Origin: Asterionellopsis glacialis
Lineage: Eukaryota; Bacillariophyta; Plagiogrammaphyceae; Rhaphoneidales; Asterionellopsidaceae
Direction: 5' to 3'
NCBI GenBank assembly: GCA_014885115.2
Contig: WKLE02001991.1
Span: 1-24,905 of the forward strand
Length of the DNA stretch: 24,905 nucleotides
Positions within the stretch are counted from its first letter, which is position 1; every line of letters starts with the position of its first letter. A program made the position numbers and the translations under genes. Below the pieces are notes generated by a model. That model searched no databases and was not told where the DNA came from. It was given only the letters and a program-made list of their open reading frames with translations. Below are positions 10,222 to 20,380 of this stretch, piece by piece.

Positions 10222-12510
10222 TCAGTCTGGCTGGAATTGGAAGTAATGGTTTATAGTCCTCACGCCTTTTATTGCCCCCAATTTTGCATGTTTGACGCTA
10301 TTCAAGATTGTTGGACGCCATGTTGAGATCCAATTTTGTAATTGGGTGGTTGCGGCTTTGTTTGTATGTTGCCCAATGGTGTCATAAAATATATCTTTAT
10401 CTCTTGCTAATACTTCATCTTTAAGTTTGTACAGAGCTTCCATCTCGTTTAATGTTTGCTCTCTGGTAATGGCTTGTCTGGCTCTATGGTCGATGCCATG
10501 CTTGATAGAGTTGCAAGTATGCCAGTAGTGAGGATACCATGAAAGGATGGTGCGGCACGTAGCTGTCGTCCATGCGTGTCCCGTTAGCCATCTATGTGGG
10601 TGTGAATAGTAGTGCTGATCGTAAATCAACCATACATAATTTGTATCCATCCTAATTCAGATTGAGCATCATATGGGTCTGACCAGAGGTGTGTAGAGGG
10701 ATTGTTCAAGACTCCGAATAGGTAGTCAATTCCATGTAGGAGAGTATTGCGAATCGTTGGGTCGGATTTTAGTTTGTCGCAGAGAGCGCGGATATCCTGT
10801 AAAAGAAGTTTCCTTTGTTGATGTAATTCCAGGTGTTTGCATTGGAAGTGATGCAGCGTATTTTCTTCCTCTCTGTGACACGCGGGGCATATAGGATCTA
10901 TTGTTTTGTGGATTGAGTGGTAAGTGCAAGTGAACTAGTTTGATTAGGATGTGGTGCTTTAAGGACAATGCCGACAAAAATGTGGTTTTGTCATGAAAAG
11001 GTGATATATGGTGTCTTATTTGAATATAATTGACAAGAGCTGGAGCATGGCGGGCGAACCTTATTGCTGATGGNNNNNNNNNNNNNNNNNNNNNNNNNNN
11101 NNNNNNNNNNNNNNNNNNNNNNNNNNNNNNNNNNNNNNNNNNNNNNNNNNNNNNNNNNGTAGTAGTAGGGTATGGCATATCATTTGGATAACATCCCAAT
11201 CGCACGCTAAAGTAGAATTAGCAGTGCAGTAAGCTTGGTGACGAGTCTTCTTGATTCGGGATAATAAGGAGGCACTGTCCGTAAATTGCTGCAATTTGAT
11301 GTTACCCATCCAATCAATGTGATAGTAGATTCGTAGTAGATTGAGGAATGTCACCCACGATAGGCATCCTTATGCTCCAGCGCGCATTGAATTGCCTATG
11401 GTGCATCCATATGCCCATCCTGAACAAGAGAGGATACGTGTGCCTTGGCTTGTTGCAGCCACCCAACCGAACATGCCATTGCCGGATGCAGACACTGATC
11501 CATCGCTTGTTATAATGACTGAATGGTATATGACGAATTGGATGGTGTCTTCAATGGGAACTAAGAACTGTAGATGCTGTTATAGCTGTTGTGTCCAGGC
11601 GGGTTGAGCTTCAAGAAAGGATGTGAAAACATTATGGCTAGTTATTTTGGAAGTTCTTTTAGGGAATGTGTTGGATGCTTGCCACCCTAATAATCGACTC
11701 GTCACGTCGATTGGCACGCAGGTGTCGGGGACGTTATCTGTTTGTCCTGTGGTATTGCAATATGTTCCGTCCGCGCTTGGTTGACATATGATGAACCCAG
11801 ATTGGCGTCTGATGAATAAAAACTGGTCGTCTGGGTTTAGATAAGCGGGCCACTGTTGGCGCAGGGCGCTGGGTTGATATAACCATTCCGTTAATGGCTG
11901 ATGGAGCTTCCCTTGTTTGTTTGAATATAATCTGCATGCTTTCCTCCAAAGTTGCCAGGATGTGTCGTCTGGGCGTTGTTGGCAAAATTCTTTCAGTTGT
12001 GTGGTATTGGAATCAATGAGGAGAACGCCGGCAAGAACTCCTGGTCGTAACTGGGTTCCCAAAGCTGTGGAAATGTCAGAAATTGTGATTGCTTGAAGGT
12101 AGAGTCTGCAGTAATTGATGGATCAAATCTCATTGGGTTTAAAGTTGGTGTGATTGAGAACAATGTCCATGATGCATTTGTCGTTGGTCCATTGGGAGTG
12201 ATTTAAGGGATCAGTCTACAGAGAGATAGTGCCGTTGAATGTCGATAGAAAGCGGCGTAGTGATTCAAACCATTTGGCTTCAAGATGTGTGAGCGGGCGT
12301 CCTGGTTGCTCTAAAGGGGAATAGCTAGTTCCCGTCTGAGCCATTATCCACAAGAAGTTGATTTCTAAGAGTTTTGATATAAAGGATTCATATCTCCAAT
12401 ATTTCAGAAACAATTTGACTTGTCCTATTCCTTGGATGTCATTGAGTGTTCTCCATGCTAAGCCTCCCAGAGATTTGGGGCCAAAAACAATGGCTTGTTT
12501 GGTATTGCGA
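10222..12510 (-). pseudogene. Non-LTR ORF2 remnant: connection, RNase H, CCHC and C-terminal tail (copy B)
   Basis: Minus-strand pieces in two frames cover this part: about 12413-11061 in one frame with stops, then 11073-10222 in another. RNase H starts with 'ITSDGSV' near 11490-11510, keeping the first Asp that copy A has lost, and 'FTDSAS' lies near 11290. The N gap removes the 'HGHQD' to 'LNVEAD' part. The CCHC motif near 10850-10910 is damaged: the region that reads CPACK in copy A reads 'CPRVSQRGRK' here, so the second Cys is lost or shifted. Beyond the tail point where copy A ends, about 140 more codons continue in 10650-10222, rich in Trp, Arg and His, which is the ORF2 C-terminus. About 22 bases near 10620 are missing relative to copy A. 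Confidence 0.8.
11074..11158. other. Assembly gap (85 Ns)
   Basis: The sequence is unknown here. The flanks align with copy A at about 3600 and 3812, so copy A has about 210 bases across the matching interval. The 85 Ns are therefore probably not the true length unless copy B has a deletion of about 125 bases. Confidence 0.97.
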
Positions 12511-14757
12511 TTAAATCCTTGTGGTTTTTTGCTGGATGGAGGTGAGGTCTTTCTCTTTGAAATGACTAAGTGGTAGACTATATCCTATGCTTGATAAAAA
12601 TATGGCATAATAGTACGTCCAGGCTTCTTGGTGTTGGAATGGGCTAGACTGTATGACTTCAAGGTGTCGGTTGCTTTTTTCTCCAAGAGCGAGTAGTTGT
12701 GTAACTTGGAAACATCCTAATGTTTTGTGATCGTTGTAGGGAGATCGGCCGGATATCACCAAATTGCATGGTTCTGAATTAGATGGAATTGATATTTTAA
12801 GATAGGGGAAATCATTGTGTAGAACTGTTTCTTCCTTGGGGGTAAATTGATAGTCAGAGACATGATACAAGCATTTAGAAAGTTCAAGGTCTCCTCCGGA
12901 TTGCCATAGAAGTTGGTTCCAAAGATGGGCATCATACTGCATCCTAGAGAATAATAGTCTTATGTCTATGTTTGGGTCAGATACATTGCAATAACCGGTA
13001 CTGTCATCGACAAACCCAATCATACTTATGTGGAGCTTGTGTTTGTTGTTGATGGAGTGGAAGATGGCACCGTGAGCCTTTAAATTGTGGCAATTGAAAA
13101 GTACGCTGCTGATAAACACCCAAATTACCGGTGAGTTTCTGCTTCCTTGGCTGGATCCGTATATTGGGAAGTTTCTGCAATCTTTATAGTGAGATTCAGA
13201 TAATCCCAGGGATGTTTTGAGTTTATATCTGGCTTCCAGGAGAGTGTTGGCCATGATGTAGCAGACGTTTGACAGTGTGCCAAACGATTGGCTTGCAATC
13301 AATGCTATGGATGGAAGAATTCTGCCATAGCACGCAGTGGCGTCGTTAACAAACTTGATTGAAGAGTATCTAGTGAGGCGTGAGTATTCTTGAATTTGTT
13401 CTTCGATGAATACTGGATTGTGTGCTGTCCGCCCTGGCCGACCTCCAAATTGTCCTGGGTTGATGACTTCGTCATCTTCCGCGTCGTGCATGGATCGTCT
13501 CCAGCTTGTACTTAAGATAAGATTGTAGTCTGCTTTGTATAGGTGGATGACTCTGTATCGGTGGATGCGCGTGTCTCCTGGCTTTTTTAGAATCATAACG
13601 TTTACAATGTTCTGCCATCTTTTATATGAGTATCCATGAGAAAGAGAGAAGTTAATCATCTTTGTACGAACCGCAAGTAAGGACGTTTGTTTGGTTTCAA
13701 TGGCTGCGTACGTTTCTTCTTCGGTTTGTGGGATGTCATGTGGCTTTATGAGTGCGTGGTAATGGCCAAGGTGGACTCCGGATGGAGAAGTAGACGTGGA
13801 TTCTTTCCAGTTGCGAATTTTTCCAACAAAGGTAGCCACTGTCATTTCCGGTATATCTGTAGGTGGTGCAATTCTGTATTTCAGATGTTGGATGAATAAA
13901 TCGGTGATATCGTCGATGTTAGTATCATTGTAGGCGCCTTCCAAGATTAAGTCGGATGTCTCACCAATGCCTGAGAATGGTATCTGTTCTTTTAGGGGAA
14001 AGACATTAAATGGAGTGGAATTTGCTTGCCCAAAGTGAGTTTGATTACGTCGGAGGATATATTCATTTATCGCTGACGGTTTGGTTACTTCCGTCCAGGT
14101 AGTGCATTCTTTTGGGTTTATATCTGGATTTGTTGGAACTCGGATGGAGTTAATGCCACTGTTGTTGTCTTTTTAACGGAAACCTTTTAGTTTTTGAAAC
14201 AATTGCTTAATTTCTTGACGTTTCCGGAGATTTCTTAGCATGGTCGATTTTTGTTTGTCATCTTCTAAATCAGCTGATATCAGATCTTCTTCTAATTGCT
14301 GGGCGTATGGTTTGGCTTCTGCTTTTGCTAGTGTTTTGATGAGCGCCTGTTGTTGTTTTAGCAGTCAACTGCATTCCCGTTTGTCTAATTTTGATGTGTC
14401 TGAGGATATGTTGCGTTTCTGGTTTTTTATCCGGGAGTGGTCAGATGGATTGTTTTTGAGTAAGAATAGTAGCTTTCGTAGTTTGTTGTATTGTACCCTT
14501 GCCTTGTAAATAGGTTTGGATTGTGGCGGTCGGTAAGGAATACTTGCACTCTTCTTGGCGCAGAGGGAGGCCTGTACAATCAATGAGTCTATCTTCTTGA
14601 CGATTTGAATAGAGTTTTCCGATATGGTGTCTAATTTGGTCAACATTTGGTGTACGTTATTCGCTGTGAGGTGTGCGAACATTTTTTCCAGATATAACCT
14701 GTTGGATTTCCTATTTTCACTATGCACTCCTCTTGCTGCGATTGCAATCAATGATCT
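12511..14757 (-). pseudogene. Non-LTR ORF2 remnant: linker and reverse transcriptase (copy B)
   Basis: One minus-strand frame runs from 14751 to 12511 with only two internal stops, TGA at 14365-14367 and TAA at 14173-14175. From 14172 to 12511 it is open for more than 550 codons and holds a complete-looking RT: 'GVHLGHYH', motif A 'VNDATACYGRI' near 13325-13350, motif B 'GSSQGSRNSP' near 13130-13160 and motif C 'GFVDDST' near 13003-13023 (DD codons 13013-13018). The catalytic Asp residues are present. The second Asp of the usual 'CYDRI' is Gly here while copy A has Asp. No ATG is placed to start it, and it would have been an internal part of ORF2. The frame is lost at about 12510 after 'SIQQKTTRI'. 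Confidence 0.88.
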
Positions 14758-15087
14758 TGATCAACCAATGCCTTTGGCTGATGATGCTCTTTCCATAGAG
14801 TCTTCCAATTCAGAAGATAACTGCCTTGAGTATTCTAGATGCAGGGAATATCTGTGTAGCACATTTAAAAATTCATCCAACATGGCCAAAATGCAGTAAC
14901 AAAAACTAAATGTGGTGTGATGCAATGTAAATTTCAAAATTTACTGGTCAATGGTCATCCTACCTTTAGATGCAGAACTTGTCAAACAGTAGTCCATCAC
15001 TTATGTGTTATCAATATTAAACTAAATGGTACACATTGGAGAGATGAAATCATTAAATACAAGGGAGTGGAAACAGACAATTTTTAA
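14752..15087 (+). pseudogene. Short Cys/His-rich (zinc-finger-like) coding remnant
   Basis: On the + strand, just beyond the 5' break of copy B, one frame (to the stop at 14897-14899) gives an acidic, Ser/Asn-rich peptide with 'SIESSNSEDNCLEY'. After a one-base shift near 14890, another frame runs to a TAA at 15085-15087 and contains C-x4-C (14911-14928), then C-x2-C-x4-HH-x2-C, with 'FRCRTCQTVVHHLC' as its core. This spacing fits a PHD/RING-like zinc fold. I do not recognise the family. The N-terminus is not defined and no convincing ATG exists. It points toward the minus-strand Ulp1-like gene, with about 40 bases between their stops, so the two may belong to one unit. The shift could be sequence error or decay. 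Confidence 0.5.
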
Positions 15088-15127
15088 CAGTTTCTATAAC
15101 AAAAAAAACAAATCAGAATAATATTAT

Positions 15128-18100
15128 TTATTTTCCTAGGTACATGTTTAGATAAAAAAAACGTTTGCATTCCATAACTGACTTGAATTTTCCCATACAA
15201 CACCAATCAAGTGATGCGTCTGTCCTTGGTAAGGCTGTGCTTAAATTTGAATCAAAAATCCAACTTCCTATTATTGACACAGCATGCTTACACCCATCAT
15301 CCTCACCCTGAAGTACCACAATTGTTGGGTACTCAATTTCTTTAAGTTTAAACATAATATCATGTTCCCTATACAAGTTCAGAGTTTCATTTATAATATT
15401 GATTGTATATCTTGTATAATTTTTTATTTGTATTTGACGGGGAAGATAAAACTGACGTACTGTTTCTTCTAATTCTTTTATATTATAAACTGATGTTGAC
15501 AATAATGAAACACGTTGGTTAATGAATGCTGCTAAAGTATACAAGTCTTTGTAATGATGCGCATGTGCAAAACTTGAAAATACACATGTCTTCAATTCAT
15601 GTTGTTGATATTGTACTTTTGGCCTATCTGGTGGAATCCAACATAGACCCAACGGTTCAATTGGTAGGTTGACTTTGTTTACATCACCTGCTGGAAGTTT
15701 GAATCGTTTATTTGGATTTTGTTTCACAACCTTTACAACAGCCAGGGATATATTTGGTAGATTTACATCTTTTCCTTTGTTGTCAGTGTCATGTCTATCA
15801 TCAGTTGTATCTTTTTCTTTTTTGTCTCCATCTTTTTCCTCTTTGTCAGTATCATCTGTATTGTCATTTGTATCCTTTTCTTTTTTGTCTTCATCTTTTT
15901 CCTCTTCGTCAGTATCATTTGTATTGTCATTTGTATCCTTTTCTTTTTCATCTTCATCATTATTAGAATCTTTATTACCGTCATCTTCTGATTTGTTATC
16001 ATTATCATTGGATTTCCTACCATTATCTTTGTCATCATCATCATCATCATCATCAATTTTTTCTCCAGATGCCTTGTCATCCTTTTCTTCTTCTGTATCC
16101 TCCTTACTTGCATCACTGCTATTGATCCCTTTCTTATCTTTTTCTTTTCCCTTTTCTTTTGGAGGAGGCTCACCCATTACCCAAACATCTTGTGATATTT
16201 CTTTTGTACCATCATCAAGCATTCCTTTGGTTTAATTCTGGTTTTACCTTTGTGTTGAACTGTTTTAGCTGGATGATAGCATATCCACACAACTTGCTTG
16301 GTATTAACATATTTTGAATCTGTTTGAAACATTTCAATGAAATCATGAATGACTTTTCTAATGCCACATATTTTGGCATCATAGTACTTGGTATTTTCTT
16401 GTAAACATTTTTTCCCTTTAAATAACTCTTCTTGATGTAGTTTCCTATAGACTTCAATGTCTTTTTTATGAGCTGCTTTAAATTCATCTAAACTTTTATA
16501 TGGCAACGTTTCAAGTTCTTCTCCTTCTTTTTTCTTAGCATTATGTTCTGCAACATCATCTTCTTGTGCTTTGAAATATAAAAAACATTGTTTTGAAACA
16601 AATCATCAGCATTACCTTCTGTAATTGACTCCATCATCTTTAAACGTATCTCACACTCCTTATTTACTTGTTCTTCTGTGATCTTGTAACTTTGCTCACC
16701 TGCATACCTTTTCTTTAGACGCCTTTTACGTTCATTGTGTGCTTGACGTCTCACATGGCGCTTTCTTTTTTCCAACTCTTCTTCTTGTCTATCTTGGAAT
16801 TGCTGAATAGTCTCATGTTTTCTTTTATTGTTCAAATAATTAATGATTGGCCATTTGCCTTGTAATTGACTTACCATATAAGGGTCTTTTCCAGTTTTTT
16901 CATGTTTTTTCTTGATAAATTCTTGGTACTTATCAATATATTGTTCCTCTTATTACACTTGCGTGGTGAATCCAAACCAGGGTAAGGCATTTTTTCACAA
17001 TGATTTTTTTCTGTCTCAGTATCTGAATCACTGTCTTCTTCTTCTTTGGATATAACAAGGTCTTCTGGTTGTGGTTGTTTTATCATTATATCCTCTGTAA
17101 ATTCCTTGATGTCATTGACTTCACTATTTTTTTTTTTGTCATCTGTATTATTACTGTTGGTGCTTTTGTTCTTATCATTCTTATATTCTTTAGTATCATC
17201 TTTTTCTTCTTAGTATCATCAGTTTTTCTGGTTTTGTCATTGTTAGCCTGAGGGTCTAAAGCATGTTGTGTAATGTAGAAGTCAGATGCAGGCTCAGATA
17301 CACTTGAGTGCTGACATCCATCAAAATTTAAAATGCATCGTCCAATGACTAATCTGAAATCTTCAATGCCCTCTACAAATAGTGGTGAATTAGGATGCCC
17401 CCAATTAGGTGCACATAATGCTATTTCAGTCATAATGTGGCACTGGTGGAACCTACAACTTGATCCATCCATTTGTTGTCGTATATGTTGTGCTGGCACA
17501 TGGCACACATCAACTTTAAATTTTTCTTTAAGAAATTTGCTAATTAGAGGTATTGTCTTATCACGTTTAGAACATAATATATCAATGATTTGATACTCTA
17601 ATCCATTCTTTCCTTGAAGACATAAACACCCCACCAATAGGGCTCATTAGCACCCTGTAATACAAAGTAAACAAAATCATATCCATCTTTCAAGATTGTT
17701 TTGAAATTAAGATAACAATTATTAGCCATTGTTTTGGAAATGTTTCCTGACATTAAGCGGAACAATGTTGGTTGTGTTGTGACACTTGGTGCTTTAGTAC
17801 TAGCACCCTTCTTTTCATTTGAGACACTTAATGCTGATAAGTCAATATATTCTCCAGGAATAGTTGGCGTATCTAATGAATGCCAATTAAAAGAGCCTTG
17901 GGGACCCACAAAAAAACACTCTTTTGATACTTCACAAACTCCATTAAGAACAGTCCAGTATGCATTCAGTATAGCATCAGAAATATATGTTTTACAATGC
18001 AGCAATGGTCCATCAATCAAATGTACGTTTGACAAAAACCAATAATGCTCCAAATTTAATTGATCCCAAAGATACTGCTTTCTATGTGTATCCATATCAT

Positions 18101-18329
18101 TCAAGCTCTTCAAAGGATTAATGAAATGAAATAGTTTCAGTGGGCCAATCACAGGAATGTGGTGACTAATCCTTACAAATTGTTGACTTTCTTCAAATGA
18201 AGCATTGTTGTATTTTTCAGGATTGTGATAAGGACCTACCACTTTGTTATTTGTAGCACCCTTAATTTTATATCCTATGGGAAAGCCATCTTGTTGCCGT
18301 GCTTGATTCAATAGTTTGATTTGTTTCAT
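15128..18329 (-). pseudogene. Large Ulp1/C48-like cysteine-protease gene with repetitive middle and a second Cys-His domain; frame broken
   Basis: Six minus-strand frames overlap end to end (18362-17598, 17637-17086, 17086-16871, 16877-16488, 16506-16177, 16222-15128), so I read one gene of about 1,070 codons with five one-base shifts. The first ATG is at 18327-18329; the frame opens upstream of it only after a TAG near 18380. The N-terminal part looks like Ulp1: 'ISDAILNAYWTVLN', then 'PYWWGVYVF', 'IIDILC' and 'QQMDGSSC' (Cys codon 17455-17457). Asp, Gln and Cys of the catalytic set are present, but where the family has His before Trp this reads Tyr. The middle is acidic (about 17200-16990), then basic and helical (about 16900-16250), then has an 8-Asp run and repeats. 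The C-terminal 200 residues hold 'KTCVFSSFAHAHHY' and 'KHAVSIIGSWIFDSN', a Cys...His...Asp/Asn order as in papain-like folds, and end with 'LDWCC'. Ulp1 enzymes cleave SUMO-like tails or viral polyproteins; the role here is unknown. Confidence 0.65.
15768..15958 (-). repeat. Three 63-base in-frame tandem repeats in the Ulp1-like gene
   Basis: The words 'KKEKDTNDNTDDTD' recur with a period of 21 residues; the matching DNA words start at 15824 and 15887, exactly 63 bases apart. The repeat encodes alternating Lys and Asp/Glu/Asn. A run of eight Asp codons (a CATCAT run on the + strand) lies at about 16036-16060. Such repeats keep frame because the unit is a multiple of three, which argues the region was translated. 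Confidence 0.85.
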
Positions 18330-18356
18330 GGACTTCTTGATAAATTTATATAACTT

Positions 18357-18500
18357 TTTCAATTTATTTGTTAATCGCTGCAGCTACTGATAACCATAGA
18401 AATCCAGTCTACTCGCAACAACGTCCAGAACCATCAGGGTTCAGGTTTTCTATTGTTGGATTGTACAATGGGCAAAAACCTGGTTTAACAGGGACCAAAA
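18357..18500 (+). pseudogene. Endonuclease scrap of a non-LTR ORF2
   Basis: The + strand from 18357 encodes 'IYLLIAAATDN' and 'NPVYSQQRPEPSG', the same portion of the EN domain that ends the ORF at 9494-10201. It begins within about 30 bases of the start of the minus-strand Ulp1-like gene, so it marks that gene's right boundary. After about 18450 no family similarity is visible, and a stop follows near 18528. Confidence 0.7.
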
Positions 18501-18518
18501 AATTTCATAATTCCAGTA

Positions 18519-18608
18519 ATAGAAGATGAATAAATAAAATTTGGAGGAGGAACAGACTGTTGAAGAATGGACAGTGATGTGCTTTTGTATTTAAAGATAA
18601 TTGGAGAC
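18519..18608. repeat. Direct repeat, left copy (partner 20699-20794)
   Basis: Starting with ATAGAAGATGAATAAATAA, this stretch matches 20699-20794 with small gaps; both include GCTTTTGTAT and ATAATTGGAGAC. The two copies flank the RNase H/CCHC remnant at 18702-20380 in the same orientation. Confidence 0.75.
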
Positions 18609-18701
18609 CAAAAGACCGTGAGTGGAAGTACAAAGGGATGCTGTACAAGGTTACTTGGCATACTGTACAAGGTATTGTATTGGTAGGGATGGGTATAGGA
18701 A

Positions 18702-20380
18702 ATGGGACTAGGGCAAATTGAGAAGGACAGACGCCAAGCCAACGGACACTGGATGAACACCACCTTTCAACAATTCAAAACAACACTCCTGGAAGCATAT
18801 CAAGATCTGCTGAAACACATTACTACACAGTCCAAAAATTCAATTGCAAATGAGATACAAAGCGGAATTAAACTCGTCATTGCTTTGGATGGATCCAAAA
18901 AGCATTCAGAAGCGACCTATGGATGGATATTGGAAACCATATAAAAAAAATCCTAACAGAAGGCATGGGGCCCGTCCATGGACAAATCATAACTCTCACT
19001 TCTCATAGAGCAGAACTGTATGGCATAAGTGTTATTATATGTGTTACAAATATGCAAATTCTTCCAAATCTGTAACATAGTAGTTCAGATAGTCGCATAC
19101 AGCGACAACATGGAATGTGTCAACAAAATAAATACAGCACTTAGTCCCATGAGAGGAACGTCAAGATTCATTGCAGCCAATTATGATATTGAATCTCTTC
19201 TACGTCTTATCATTCAAACACAAAAGATGGTAGTAAGTGCCAAATGGGTAAAGATCAATGGGTAAAGAGCCACTAGGATGAAGTCAAACAAGCCAAAGAT
19301 CTATGATACCCAGCATAACTGAATATAGCAGCCGATGAACTTGCGGAGTATGCATATGAAGCATGTGCAACGTCTCAAGAAAAACGCTAACCATTTCCAA
19401 CTACAACCATTTTGCTGAACATAGAAGACATCAGGGTTACAACTAAGCTTAAACACCAAATTGAAGATGCCCTTCATCTAAAGGCCCTAATGCAATATAG
19501 GAAAGACAAATATGGATGGGCACAGTCAACCTGGGATACCATTGACTGGTACTCGTTTGAAATTGCAATAAACTTCAGAAGCCGGGATTCAAACGGTGTT
19601 TACACCAATATACATGTGAGTGGTTACCGGTGGGTGCAAGGACAAAGTTTTATCACAATCATCACAATTCGAAATGTATCAGCTGCCAATCCAAACATGA
19701 CAAATCCTGGGTACACATCTTCCAGTGTCTGAATCCTAGAAAACGATCTCATCTTCTCAACCTAGTATCCACCCTCACAACAGGACTAATGAAGAAACAC
19801 ACATACAGACATCTTGTCCGATGCTTCCAACAAAATCTCATTAACTGGATCAAAGGAGAACCACCAAGTGAGTTCCAACTACCCATAAATCCGTCACATT
19901 ATGACTATACTACACAGCAAGCAGTACTAGATCAAAACAAGATAGGATGGAATCATGTCTTCAAAGGATGGCTATCTATAAAGTGGGCTACGGCTCAGGA
20001 CAAATACTACGAGGAGCGGAGTAAAACAGACAAACAAATCAACAGACAATATCACAATAGAATCTCATGGAGTAAAACCATCATTCAAGGACTACGAGAT
20101 ATTGCATTCAGTACATGAAAATTTAGGAACAAATACATTTACGGTCACAACAAGCAAGACAAAGAAAGTATAAGTCTGAACAACATGAAATCAAAGGTGC
20201 GAAGAGACCACGAAAGGAGGCATACATTTCCAGCAAAAATTCAGTGGGGATATTTTACATGATCAGTGCAAGATAGAGTGAACAACTCCATTCATATGTT
20301 ACAAGCATGGTTTGCAAATCTGAAAACAGCACTCACAGCTATGGAAAAACCACCATTTCCGGCAACTGGGATTGGATAAC
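18702..20380 (+). pseudogene. Second non-LTR family: RNase H, CCHC and C-terminal tail (copy C)
   Basis: Three frames cover this remnant. RNase H begins with 'VIALDGSKKHSEATYGWI' (18870-18935, Asp), shifts by one base in the A-run at about 18945, gives 'SHRAELYG' (Glu, about 19005), returns with 'AYSDNMECVNKIN' (Asp, near 19100), and ends with 'LNIAADELAEYAYEA' near 19320-19365. The tail follows: 'YGWAQSTWDTIDW', then a C-x2-C-x9-H-x3-C motif ('KCISCQSK' to 'IFQC', 19676-19730), and a Trp- and Arg-rich C-terminus ('IGWNHVFKGW' near 19945) to about 20380. The domain order equals that of copies A and B, but the residues differ so much that this is a separate family. The RT is absent. It is dead by several stops and shifts. 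Confidence 0.8.

Larger units (their letters stand above)
10202..14757 (-). mobile_element. Non-LTR retrotransposon copy B, inverted, 5' truncated in the EN-RT linker
   Basis: Read on the minus strand this copy runs linker - RT - connection - RNase H - CCHC - C-terminal tail, collinear with copy A at 1-4375. It keeps about 450 bases more at the 3' end than copy A. The 5' end breaks at about 14745-14757, almost exactly where copy A meets the window edge, and the 3' end lies near 10202-10215 with no visible poly-A. A block of Ns (11074-11158) interrupts the RNase H end. Confidence 0.88.

Noticed and set aside
11074..11205. Open frame running through the N block
   Set aside because: Unknown bases cannot support a frame; the true length is probably about 210 bases.
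16036..16060. CAT-run as a stand-alone microsatellite
   Set aside because: It lies in frame within the Ulp1-like gene and encodes an Asp run, so it is described with that gene.
15669..16235. Long Ser-rich + strand frame opposite the Ulp1-like gene
   Set aside because: It is the antisense of the Asp/Glu/Lys repeat region; codons for acidic and Lys residues read as Ser, Phe and Leu on the other strand. It has no motif.
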